DNA of 46,068 nucleotides from Phycisphaerae bacterium. GTDB lineage: Bacteria > Planctomycetota > Phycisphaerae > UBA1845. Below the pieces are notes generated by a model. The model searched no databases. It saw nothing but the letters and a program-made list of their open reading frames with translations, and had not been told where the DNA came from. The stretch spans positions 1 through 46,068 of the forward strand of contig JAJDDV010000032.1 in assembly GCA_029260135.1 (NCBI GenBank), read 5' to 3'. Position 1 is the stretch's first letter, and every line of letters starts with the position of its first letter. The position numbers and the translations under genes were made by a program. Positions 34,935 through 43,259 of the stretch are shown here, in pieces.

Positions 34935-36014
34935 ATGCGAATGGCAGCAAGCACAGTTCCACTGGCGGCGTTCGGTCTGGTCCTCGCTTCCGGTGTACAG
35001 GCGCAAGTGGCCATCGATTGGGTCACGATCGGCCATGAGGGAAACCTACCCGACACGCGCCACGAAACACCCGGGTACGGCGCAGTCTCATACCGCTACT
35101 TCATCGCCAAGTACGAAGTCGCGAATAACCAGTACACCGAGTTTCTCAACGCCGTGGCCACGCTCGGTGATCCAAACCGGTTGTACACCACGAACATGGG
35201 CGGTGGGCTGGGAACCTTCAACTCCGGCGGCATCTCCCGCACCGGTTTCGGCAACCGACTCGACCCCTGGGAGTACAAGGTTCGGCCGAATCGCGGGAAT
35301 CGGCCCGTGAACTTCGTAAACTGGTATGACGCGCTTCGTTTTGCCAACTGGCTTCACAACGGACAGATTTCCGGGGCACAGGATGCGTCGACCACCGAGG
35401 ATGGTGCCTATGACATGTCGCTTGGTGCCAACGTCGTTCGCAAGCCCGACGCGCGCGTCTTTCTACCCAATGAGGACGAGTGGTACAAGGCGGCGTATTA
35501 CATGCCGACGTGGAACCGACTCGATCACCTCCACGGAACCTATTTTGACTTCCCAACACAATCTGACACCGCCCCGACGGCCGAGATTCCGCCCGGAACG
35601 GATGTCCTCAACGGGTCTGCCAATGCCTACGATCGCGGCTTCCTCGACACGACTTACTACACGATGGAAGTGGGCGCCTACGATGTTCAAGATCCTCCAG
35701 GGAGCGGTGCCCGCGTCGCCGACAGCGCTTTTGGCACGTTTGATCAGGCTGGAAACCTAAAGGAGTGGATCGAGGCCGACGTCCTGGGTGACGGATCAGA
35801 GCGTGGTCTGCGCGGCGGGTCGTTCAACAATACAGCCCACTCCGCTAGCGCAACGTACCGCACCAGCGCCAATCCGACGAGCAAGAATCTCGCTTTCGGT
35901 TTTCGCGTCGCTGCGTGCGCAGGGCCAAAACGAGACTTCGACCACAACGGCGACGGCCATGTCGACCTTCGCGACTTCGCCCTGTTTCAAGTGGCGCTCG
36001 ACGGTTCTCCCTGA
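34935..36014 (+). CDS. Secreted SUMF1/FGE-fold protein with C-terminal dockerin-like repeat
   Basis: ATG at 34935 after AGGAGGAG. The 359-residue protein has a short signal peptide (to about residue 23, ending VQA). Its SUMF1-type domain includes 'YRYFIAKYEVANNQYTEFLNAV', 'PVNFVNWYDALRFANWL', 'FLPNEDEWYKAAYY', 'FDQAGNLKEWIE' and 'RGLRGGSFNNTAHSASATYR...GFRVA'. The catalytic Cys pair of formylglycine-generating enzymes is absent; the only Cys is near the end. It is therefore a non-catalytic, probably carbohydrate- or ligand-binding member. The C-terminus 'DFDHNGDGHVDLRDFALFQVAL' is one dockerin-type Ca-binding repeat, a common ending of secreted planctomycete proteins. Confidence 0.85.
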   Translation: MRMAASTVPLAAFGLVLASGVQAQVAIDWVTIGHEGNLPDTRHETPGYGAVSYRYFIAKYEVANNQYTEFLNAVATLGDPNRLYTTNMGGGLGTFNSGGISRTGFGNRLDPWEYKVRPNRGNRPVNFVNWYDALRFANWLHNGQISGAQDASTTEDGAYDMSLGANVVRKPDARVFLPNEDEWYKAAYYMPTWNRLDHLHGTYFDFPTQSDTAPTAEIPPGTDVLNGSANAYDRGFLDTTYYTMEVGAYDVQDPPGSGARVADSAFGTFDQAGNLKEWIEADVLGDGSERGLRGGSFNNTAHSASATYRTSANPTSKNLAFGFRVAACAGPKRDFDHNGDGHVDLRDFALFQVALDGSP

Positions 36015-36087
36015 TGTGTGCGTACGATTCGCCCGTGGCTCCGCTTCGCTTACCGCGAGCGCCCTTCACTCCGTGGACGATGGCGCT

Positions 36088-37203
36088 TTACTTGGAGGCC
36101 AATGTTCGCCCCGATCCGAGAAAGTCCGCCAGACGCTCGCGAAACGTCGCCGCAAACAGCTCGACGAGCTGATCTTCGCCGTCTCGATCCCGCCGGAAGT
36201 GACAGATGTCCATCATCAGCTCGTCGCTCCCCGCGATCGTTTTCGCCGCATCGATGAGCGTCACGCCCGGGTACTTCTCGGCCAGTTCGCACGTGATCAG
36301 ATTGACGTCCCGAATGGCATCGACCAGGCGCTTGCGAGGCTCGTCCGCGTTGTAGACCTGGGTCGAGAGCAGCACCGGTATATCGTTGGCCTGCGCAATC
36401 GCGACGATGCTCGATATGTTCCTGCGATACGGGTCGACGCCGTGGTACGTGTCCGTCTCGAAGTCCGGTACGTACTGCATCATGGCGCGCTTCCAACCGG
36501 CGTAACGCGCAGGGATCTCGAACCACGATCGAACATGCACGAAGGCGGCCGACCGATCCAGGACGCCTGGCAGGTGATCCCACCACAGCGCTCGACGGTC
36601 GATCAGCCGTCGACGCCAGTGCGAATAGTCCGGCCGCCACTCCTCCCCGAACGCCGGCCAGCAGTCGTTCACCGCGTGGTAGACGATGACCGCGTCCGGC
36701 TCATACGGAAGGCAGCGGAGCGAGAAGTTGATGAGCGATTCCGCCGACGTCCACGAGACATCCGCCGCGTTGACTACTTCCAGACGAAGTCCCCGCGTCG
36801 AGAAATCGGACTCGAGTGCCGCCTGCAGCTTCGACGGATATCCGTAATAGGTCGTCGACCCACCAAGACAGAAGATGCGGAAAACATCAGGCGGCTTTAC
36901 CGCATCCGAACCCGCCAACCGCAGACCCGGCATCTCGATGTCCGGCGCCTTCACCTTCGGATAGTAGGGAAGATACGGATGTTCGCGATCCTGCTCCACC
37001 CACGCGCCCGACAATCGATGCTTGCGGTGCCAGGCGTACATGACCTGGTGATCCCGCCCACCCATCGTCAGGCGTAGCCGCGCCGCCAACTCCCCGGCGC
37101 CGAGAATCGCACCACACAGGACAACGACGAACACGAGCTTTCGGCGACGAGACGCCCGCGCGATCACCGGATTCCGTACATTAACGACAGAGATTGCTTC
37201 CAT
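36088..37203 (-). CDS. Membrane-anchored SGNH/GDSL-type hydrolase
   Basis: A 371-residue protein with one N-terminal helix (about residues 20-40). 'IFCLGGSTTYYGYPSKLQAAL' is block I of the SGNH fold, with the nucleophile Ser in GGST. 'VIVYHAVNDCWP' gives the Asn of block III, and 'LMMDICHFRRDRDGEDQL' the D-x-x-H of block V. Block II is weak ('VVNAADVSWTSAES', without the usual Gly). Enzymes of this type deacetylate or acylate extracellular glycans. It lies 17 nt downstream of the AftB-like gene on the same strand, so the two probably work on one surface glycan. Confidence 0.8.
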   Translation of the reverse strand: MEAISVVNVRNPVIARASRRRKLVFVVVLCGAILGAGELAARLRLTMGGRDHQVMYAWHRKHRLSGAWVEQDREHPYLPYYPKVKAPDIEMPGLRLAGSDAVKPPDVFRIFCLGGSTTYYGYPSKLQAALESDFSTRGLRLEVVNAADVSWTSAESLINFSLRCLPYEPDAVIVYHAVNDCWPAFGEEWRPDYSHWRRRLIDRRALWWDHLPGVLDRSAAFVHVRSWFEIPARYAGWKRAMMQYVPDFETDTYHGVDPYRRNISSIVAIAQANDIPVLLSTQVYNADEPRKRLVDAIRDVNLITCELAEKYPGVTLIDAAKTIAGSDELMMDICHFRRDRDGEDQLVELFAATFRERLADFLGSGRTLASK

Positions 37204-37220
37204 GGTTCACTTCCGGATCA

Positions 37221-38816
37221 TCAGCCCTCGTCGTCTACATCAACAACCGACAGCTGGTTTCTCTTCTCCAACATCTCTATCAACTTTCCGTTCTCGAGGC
37301 GCGCCGTGGTGTAGCGGTATTGCCCAGCACACCGCGGGTCGGTCACGAAATCGAACAACGCAAAGCCGCTCCACACCGGAATGTTCTTCGGGTCCGCATA
37401 CACCGGCTGCCGAAATCGACCGGACGAATGATACAAAACCAGGTCGGGAGACCGCTCGAAGATGTAATCCGTGTGATAGCGCGCGTGCCCATGTCCTCCG
37501 CCTGCGAACACCTGACCTTCACGACTGACACGCCCGTCGGTCAACCCCAACATATCGATCGTCGGGCGACATCCGAAGTACCCCAGCGCGCCCGGGACGA
37601 TCGTCGCGATCACCGTGTCCGGTGGCGTTTCGCGTTCGAGCCATTCCCCGACCGTCTTCCACGATTGCGCAAGCTTCGCGTCGCCGTAATACCCCTCCGC
37701 CTGCGCGAGGAACGTTCGAACATGCGAAATCCCGAGAATCAGCGCAACGCCCACCAGCACCGCGTACCGCCTACGCGCGCTCAGTCGCACGCGCACGCTC
37801 GACCAGCCCATGGCCGCAAGGAGAAACAGCGCCGGGATCAGAGGAAGGAGGAAACGGAACAGCGCGAAGTTATCCCCGCCGACGTACACGACATACGCGC
37901 ACCAGACGACGACCCACCCCGCCGCCAGCCAAACCGTCGGCGCCGTACGCGCCGACCGACGGCGCCCTACGAGCAGCACCGCGCACGCCAAGGCCGCCAC
38001 CAACAGAACGTTGGCCCACAGCGCCGGCCATCCATAGGACAAACCGTTCGACAATCGCTGAGCAAGTCCGAACGTCACCTTCGCGTGGTAAGTGTTCGGA
38101 ACCCACGAACCGTAATACGAATACCGGATCAGCAACAACGCGCCGACCGACAATCCATATCCCCACAAGGCGCGGACCGATCGCCGCTGCGCAGCAAAAA
38201 CGAAAGCAGCCAGTCCGACCAACAGCACGGCCTCCATCCGCGCCAGGGTCGCCAGGATCAAGAGCAGCGTCGTGCGCTTCGACAACCCGGTCTTTTCGCT
38301 GTCACGCGTCAGCGAGACGAGTGCCGCCGTGATAAGGAGTACGAACAGCGCCGTATCCATCCCCGACGCCGACCAGAAGACCAGTATCGGGCAGGTCGCC
38401 GTTCCCATGCCGAGAACGAACAGTTCGCCCCGTCCAAGACTCGGTGCCCAACGGCGAACCCCGAACAGTAGAACGATCACGATCCCGATCCCGCACGCCA
38501 GGCCGAGCACGTACGCCAATGTCTCGAATCGCGGGAGCATCATTCCGGCCGTACCGAGCATCAATGTCCACAGCGGAGACGAAAACCCTTCTACCCGCTC
38601 CCCCACGTTGAAGACCGCGCCATTCCCTTGTGCGAAGTTTCGGGCGTAGCGGAGAAAGATGTACGAGTCGTCGACCAGCCCCACACCCAGAGTCCATGCC
38701 ATCGCCACGAGCGTGACAACACAGCAGCAGATGATCGCACCAAACCACAAAATCGGCGCAGCGCCGCCCGATGCATTCTCGGACGCCGGATCCAGAGTGG
38801 CCAGTTTCGTGCTCAT
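37221..38816 (-). CDS. AftB-like polytopic membrane glycosyltransferase (second copy)
   Basis: A 531-residue multi-pass protein. After its first helix it has '[37 protein letters not shown]', the AftB/GT89-like signature also found in the 2900-4705 protein. The '[23 protein letters not shown]' block in the soluble C-terminal tail also recalls the first copy ('QIDPVGLTDNYLSGRV'). Catalysis with a lipid-linked pentose or hexose donor at the periplasmic face is inferred from the family. The ATG lies in a divergent promoter region shared with the methyltransferase-GT2 fusion gene. Confidence 0.78.
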   Translation of the reverse strand: MSTKLATLDPASENASGGAAPILWFGAIICCCVVTLVAMAWTLGVGLVDDSYIFLRYARNFAQGNGAVFNVGERVEGFSSPLWTLMLGTAGMMLPRFETLAYVLGLACGIGIVIVLLFGVRRWAPSLGRGELFVLGMGTATCPILVFWSASGMDTALFVLLITAALVSLTRDSEKTGLSKRTTLLLILATLARMEAVLLVGLAAFVFAAQRRSVRALWGYGLSVGALLLIRYSYYGSWVPNTYHAKVTFGLAQRLSNGLSYGWPALWANVLLVAALACAVLLVGRRRSARTAPTVWLAAGWVVVWCAYVVYVGGDNFALFRFLLPLIPALFLLAAMGWSSVRVRLSARRRYAVLVGVALILGISHVRTFLAQAEGYYGDAKLAQSWKTVGEWLERETPPDTVIATIVPGALGYFGCRPTIDMLGLTDGRVSREGQVFAGGGHGHARYHTDYIFERSPDLVLYHSSGRFRQPVYADPKNIPVWSGFALFDFVTDPRCAGQYRYTTARLENGKLIEMLEKRNQLSVVDVDDEG

Positions 38817-39045
38817 CCGCGCACTACGCTCCTACAAGGCTGTCGCACGCATTATCGGATGACGCCACTGCGGGCTTGATATGGCCGACGTTATGGCGCC
38901 CGGTTTTGGAGAAGAGGCCCTACGCCCAGCGAAAGTGGCGCCTGCGCAAGGCCGATAATTCAGTCGCTATGGGATCGTTCTGCGGTCGGTCCGCAAACGT
39001 GGATCCCCCAGCGACCGGGCTCACCAGCCCTCATCAAGGACACCG

Positions 39046-40581
39046 ATGCCCATTACCTCTACGCTCGAACGAAAGAAAACCGCGCCGCACACGATCGAAC
39101 CGATCGATCTGCCGGTAGCGAAAACGCCGCAACGCGACGCGGTTGAAGATACCGTAGCAGCCAGCCAGTGGCGGACCTCACTGATCGAAACATACGATCG
39201 TGAATCCACCGACGAGACGCCGCGATTGGCGCGGTATTACCGAAGCCGAATCGCCCGCCGCCTCGCCGGCATCATCCGCCCGGGCGCCAGCGTTCTCGAC
39301 ATCGGCTGTGGTAACGGAGACCTCCTTGCACAGTTGCAGCCGGCGACCGGAGTCGGCGTCGATCTCAGAGAACGCGTCGTCCAGGCGGCGCGCCGCCGCC
39401 ATCCCCATCTGGGATTCCACCGCATGCGCGGTGAGGAGGTCAGCCGACTCGAGGAAACGTTCGACTTCGTCGTGCTCAGCCAGACACTCGGCGACATCTA
39501 CGACCTGCGAACTCTCTTTCGATCCATTCAGTCCGTTTGCCACGCGGGAACGCGACTCGTCATCGTCCATCACAGTCGCATATGGCAACCGGCCCTGAAA
39601 CTCGCCGAGTGGCTTCGACTCAAACCACGCAGCCCACAGCAGAACTGGGTCCCTTCGGATGAAGCCCGCAGTCTTCTCGCGCTGTCCGATTTCGAAACGG
39701 TCGCCCGATTCGGAATGACGATTGCACCGGTCTACATCCCCGGTGTCAGCGCCTTTCTGAATCGATTCGTCGGCAACCTCCCGGGAATCCACCATTTGGG
39801 GCTCAACTATGTTCTGGTCGCCCGTCCCGTGGAACCATACGTTCTCGAACGGAACAAACCCGAGAGCGTCTCCATTGTCGTTCCCGCCCGAAACGAAGCG
39901 GGGCACATCGAGCCACTCCTCCAACGAATACCACGCCTCGCAGACCGTCAGCAGGTCATCTTCGTCGAAGGAAACAGTACCGACGACACCTGGTCGCGTA
40001 TTCAAGAAGTCGTTCTAGCGTACCGCGGCCCGTTCGATGTCTCCTGCATGCAGCAGTCCGGCGTTGGGAAGCGAAATGCCGTTCAGGAGGGCTTCGAACG
40101 CGCCACTGGCGACGTTGTGATGATCCTCGACGCGGACATCAGTGTCCCGCCGGAAGAGTTGCCAGCCTTCTACGACACGCTCGCTTCGGGAAAAGCCGAG
40201 TTCGTCAACGGTTCGCGATTGGTCTACCCGATGCAGCAGCGGGCCATGCGATTCTTGAACCTGCTCGGAAACAAGTTCTTCGGAGCCGTCTTCACCTATC
40301 TTCTGCTCCAGCGGTTTCGTGACACTCTCTGCGGGACAAAAGTGCTTCGGCGCAGTCATTACCACCGCATCGAGGCCGACATGGCCTCACTCGGAAGCCC
40401 CGACCCCTTTGGCGACTTTGACTTGCTGTTCGGGGCGGCGCGGCTCAATCTGAAGATCGTCGATATGCCCGTACACTACGCGGCGCGGGTCTACGGCGAA
40501 ACCAATATCTCCCGGTTTCGCCACGGCTGGATACTGCTGCGCATGTGTTGGTTCGCCGCACGCAAGATCAGGTTCGTCTAG
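39046..40581 (+). CDS. SAM methyltransferase-GT2 glycosyltransferase fusion
   Basis: ATG at 39046 with AAGGA five to six bases upstream. The 511-residue protein has two enzymatic domains. Residues about 60-250 are a class I methyltransferase (MetW-like; 'VLDIGCGNGDLLAQLQ', 'FDFVVLSQTLGDIYDLRTL'). Residues about 275-510 are a GT2 domain ('SVSIVVPARNEAGHIEPLL', 'IFVEGNSTDDT', 'GVGKRNAVQEGFERATGDVVMILDADISVPP' with DAD, and 'DTLCGTKVLRRSHY'), similar to dolichyl-phosphate-mannose-synthase-like enzymes. Both activities in one chain suggest a methylated sugar lipid or coupled steps on one substrate. The stop overlaps the next gene's GTG by one base. Confidence 0.9.
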   Translation: MPITSTLERKKTAPHTIEPIDLPVAKTPQRDAVEDTVAASQWRTSLIETYDRESTDETPRLARYYRSRIARRLAGIIRPGASVLDIGCGNGDLLAQLQPATGVGVDLRERVVQAARRRHPHLGFHRMRGEEVSRLEETFDFVVLSQTLGDIYDLRTLFRSIQSVCHAGTRLVIVHHSRIWQPALKLAEWLRLKPRSPQQNWVPSDEARSLLALSDFETVARFGMTIAPVYIPGVSAFLNRFVGNLPGIHHLGLNYVLVARPVEPYVLERNKPESVSIVVPARNEAGHIEPLLQRIPRLADRQQVIFVEGNSTDDTWSRIQEVVLAYRGPFDVSCMQQSGVGKRNAVQEGFERATGDVVMILDADISVPPEELPAFYDTLASGKAEFVNGSRLVYPMQQRAMRFLNLLGNKFFGAVFTYLLLQRFRDTLCGTKVLRRSHYHRIEADMASLGSPDPFGDFDLLFGAARLNLKIVDMPVHYAARVYGETNISRFRHGWILLRMCWFAARKIRFV

Positions 40582-42311
40582 TGAACAAGCATCGCTGGTT
40601 CCACGCTGCCCTGATCGCCGTCCTGATGGCGGCCGCCTTCTTTCGTTTCGGCGGGATCACGAGCGTCGGCATCCGATTTGATGACGAAGGCGCCTACGTC
40701 GGTGACGCACGCCTCTGGCATCGCTGTGCGCGCGTCGCCACCGACGTGCAATCGGTCAGCGCCGTGATGCAGGGCGACAAGGCAGCTCTGCAGAAACGCA
40801 TGAGCGACATCGGCGTCGACTTCGCCGCTCGGTACGCCAAACCAAGTCAGGGCTACACCTTCCTCGGCGCAGCCACAATGTTCGTCGCCGGCGATCGACC
40901 CGCCGCCCTCTTGCTTCTCAACGCCGCGGCCGGCACGCTTGCGGTGCTCTTGGTCTACGCTATTGGTAGCGCACTGTTCACGCGACCGATCGGCCTCTGC
41001 GCCGCGCTGCTTCTGGCGGTATCGCCCTACCACCTGTTCTACTGCCGCAGCGCTTTCGCCGATGCAACGACGGGGCTCTTTGCGCTCGCGGGGATCTGGA
41101 TCTGGATCGCCGGTAGCAAGCGAGGCTGGCCTCCTCGTCGTACGTACCTGCTTGCGGGGATTCTCCTCGGCTACGCCGCGACGTGTCACTATCGAGCACT
41201 CTATCTCCCTGGCGTCGTGATTCTCGCGGACATTCTCCTGACGTCATGGCGACGCCGTTCGGACGATGCCACGACCATGACTCCGCGCACATGGATACGC
41301 CGTTGGGGATGGCTCGCCGCGGGCACTGTCACGCCCGCACTTGCCATCGAGCTCATCTTTCGAACGGCGCGGGCCGCCGCGTGGGCGTCAGACAGCTTTC
41401 TTCCTGTCGACACGTTCTTTGAATCGGCCTGGGCGTGGATACAACTCGTCCTGGCCACCGGTGAAGCGGACGCCGCTCGCGGAAGAATCTCGGCGTTGAC
41501 GAACGTAACCGCATACGCCGGATACCTGATCCACTGGCATGGCGTCGCCGCCGTTCTGATCGCGCTGGTGGGCCTGCTGATCGTGATCCGCCGGCCGGGC
41601 AACATGCGAGTTCCTGCACTGCTCGTCCTGGTCAGCCTCGTACTCTTGATCAACCAGCCCTACGCCGTTGCCCGGGCCTTGTCGCTGGCCGTCCCGATGA
41701 TCTGCGTCTGTGCAGCCGTTGCGATCGTCACCATCGCGAACCTACAGATCCTCGGTCGAAGCGGGAGACTCGTCATTGCTCCTATTGTGCTGGTGTTGTG
41801 TGTCGCGCCGGCGTTGCCTCGTGCGTACCGCATGATCGGGCAACATAGCGCGGTCGCAGACGCCGCCGTCTTCATCGAGACCCGCGGTCGACAGGCGGTC
41901 GCCATCGGCATCGACACCTACCACCAATCGAAGTACTGGCTTTACTTGGAACGGGCCAACGTGGAGGTCGTCAACGAGAAGCTTCACAAATGGGGCTCGC
42001 CGAAGGACGCGACCGCGCGTCTTCGATCCCGCGGTGTGCGATGGGTGATCATCGACCCGCAGCGATGGCATTTTCGTGATGCGCCGCCCGGACCGCGCAA
42101 TCGCGTCTTTGACTGGTGGGAGACCATGGATGACCACCTTCGCCAGGAAGCGGTGTTGGCCGCTGAATTCGACCATTTGGACAATGATTGTTGGACGTTT
42201 CTAGCCGAAGGGCCCGGCCTGGACGGCCTCGAAGAGATGAACCGACGTCACGCCGGGCGAATCCGTATCTACGATCTCGGTGCAGGCATGTCTCTGACCG
42301 AGCGTTCGTGA
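40581..42311 (+). CDS. GT39-like polytopic membrane glycosyltransferase
   Basis: GTG start at 40581, sharing a base with the upstream TAG stop; a longer frame would overlap the fusion gene. The 576-residue product has about 11-12 helices. Its first external loop 'GIRFDDEGAYVGDARLWHR' carries the DDE acidic motif of PMT/ArnT-like GT-C enzymes. The C-terminal 150 residues are soluble ('DTYHQSKYWLYLERANVEVVNEKLHKWGSPKDATARL'). The upstream fusion protein may make the polyprenyl-phosphate sugar donor used here, a common pairing. Its last 43 bases overlap the convergent methyltransferase gene. Confidence 0.78.
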   Translation: MNKHRWFHAALIAVLMAAAFFRFGGITSVGIRFDDEGAYVGDARLWHRCARVATDVQSVSAVMQGDKAALQKRMSDIGVDFAARYAKPSQGYTFLGAATMFVAGDRPAALLLLNAAAGTLAVLLVYAIGSALFTRPIGLCAALLLAVSPYHLFYCRSAFADATTGLFALAGIWIWIAGSKRGWPPRRTYLLAGILLGYAATCHYRALYLPGVVILADILLTSWRRRSDDATTMTPRTWIRRWGWLAAGTVTPALAIELIFRTARAAAWASDSFLPVDTFFESAWAWIQLVLATGEADAARGRISALTNVTAYAGYLIHWHGVAAVLIALVGLLIVIRRPGNMRVPALLVLVSLVLLINQPYAVARALSLAVPMICVCAAVAIVTIANLQILGRSGRLVIAPIVLVLCVAPALPRAYRMIGQHSAVADAAVFIETRGRQAVAIGIDTYHQSKYWLYLERANVEVVNEKLHKWGSPKDATARLRSRGVRWVIIDPQRWHFRDAPPGPRNRVFDWWETMDDHLRQEAVLAAEFDHLDNDCWTFLAEGPGLDGLEEMNRRHAGRIRIYDLGAGMSLTERS

Positions 42312-43057
42312 TCCTCGGAGAACTTCGCCCCCTCTTCACCGCGCCGCGCGCTGATCAACAGCGAACCCGCGATCTCCCGCACCAGCGGGAGCTGCTCGAC
42401 CACCCGGCCGATTCCACGAACCACAGGGATCAACGATTCCGGCACGAAAGGGTGCAGAAAGTCAAACGGCTGAATCCGAATGTCTACGAAACCGGATCTT
42501 CGAAGTCGCCGAGCAAGGCGCCACCGAAAGAAGGCCGTCTCCTCCGGACTTTCGCCCGCCCAGCGGCGAAACGCTGGGACGCTACGTTGAAGTGCGATCT
42601 GCGGATTGGCCATGTTCGGCTCTGCGAACGCCATTCTTCCCCCAGGCGTCAACACACGTACCGCCTCGTGCAGTGCGCACTCCAGATCGAGATGGTGGAG
42701 TACGCTGGAGCCGACGACCGCGTCGAACGAGTCGTCCGCAAACGATAGATTCTCCGCATCGTCTAGAGCGAACACGACGTCGTCACCGAGTGATCGCTCC
42801 CGCGCCTGGGTCAGCAGATCGTTCGAAATGTCGATCGCGTGAACCTTCGCACCGCTCGCCGCAAACCGTTCTGTGAACAGCCCCGTTCCACAGCCGAGTT
42901 CCAGAACGTGCATCCCCGACGTGAGTTCAGCCGCCCGAGCGATCAGCGCCGCCCGACGCGTCGCGCGTACCCGCCCCGCCGGCGACGACCAGTTCCACAC
43001 CGACTCGGCGTTCTCCGCGATCCGCTCACCGTGTTCGACTTCGCCGGCTCGAACCAT
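42269..43057 (-). CDS. Class I SAM-dependent methyltransferase
   Basis: Start chosen at the ATG at 43057, preceded by GAAGGAAG; the longer frame adds 76 non-conserved residues. The 262-residue product has 'GMHVLELGCGTGLFTERFAASGAKVHAIDIS' (motif I GxGxG with acidic residue after beta 2), 'DAENLSFADDSFDAVVGSSVLHHL' (motif II) and 'AVRVLTPGGRMAFAEPNM' (motif III), the UbiE/COQ5-like arrangement. A C-terminal helical extension follows ('RRLRRSGFVDIRIQPFDFLHP'). Substrate unknown; the glycan context suggests a lipid carrier or sugar. It is convergent with the upstream GT39-like gene. Confidence 0.85.
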   Translation of the reverse strand: MVRAGEVEHGERIAENAESVWNWSSPAGRVRATRRAALIARAAELTSGMHVLELGCGTGLFTERFAASGAKVHAIDISNDLLTQARERSLGDDVVFALDDAENLSFADDSFDAVVGSSVLHHLDLECALHEAVRVLTPGGRMAFAEPNMANPQIALQRSVPAFRRWAGESPEETAFFRWRLARRLRRSGFVDIRIQPFDFLHPFVPESLIPVVRGIGRVVEQLPLVREIAGSLLISARRGEEGAKFSEDHERSVRDMPAPRS

Positions 43058-43259
43058 AAGCCCATCTTCCTTCACGTTGTTTCGATCATTGTTCCTATCG
43101 GACGCAAACGGCGCATACGCGACAAATACGACATCGAAACGACCGAAACTCGCTAAAACCGCCATTCCGTATGTCCGATAAACGGGGTGCCCTGCGCACG
43201 CGACAATCGATCCGCGCGCCACCGAACGACGACGCAAGAATAGGATTCGGGAGACCGGT
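43058..43259. other. Divergent intergenic region
   Basis: About 200 nt between the methyltransferase (minus) and GT39-like (plus) genes. It should hold both promoters. I see no confident -35/-10 pair and no RNA gene. Confidence 0.35.

Noticed and set aside
34935..36014. Formylglycine-generating enzyme function
   Set aside because: The catalytic Cys pair of FGE is absent from the SUMF1-like core.
35788..37077. A 429-residue plus-strand frame
   Set aside because: Arg/Pro/His-rich antisense of the SGNH hydrolase, which has recognisable motifs and a better start.
37194..38471. A 425-residue plus-strand frame
   Set aside because: Arg/Gln/His-rich antisense of the AftB-like gene; composition is non-protein-like.
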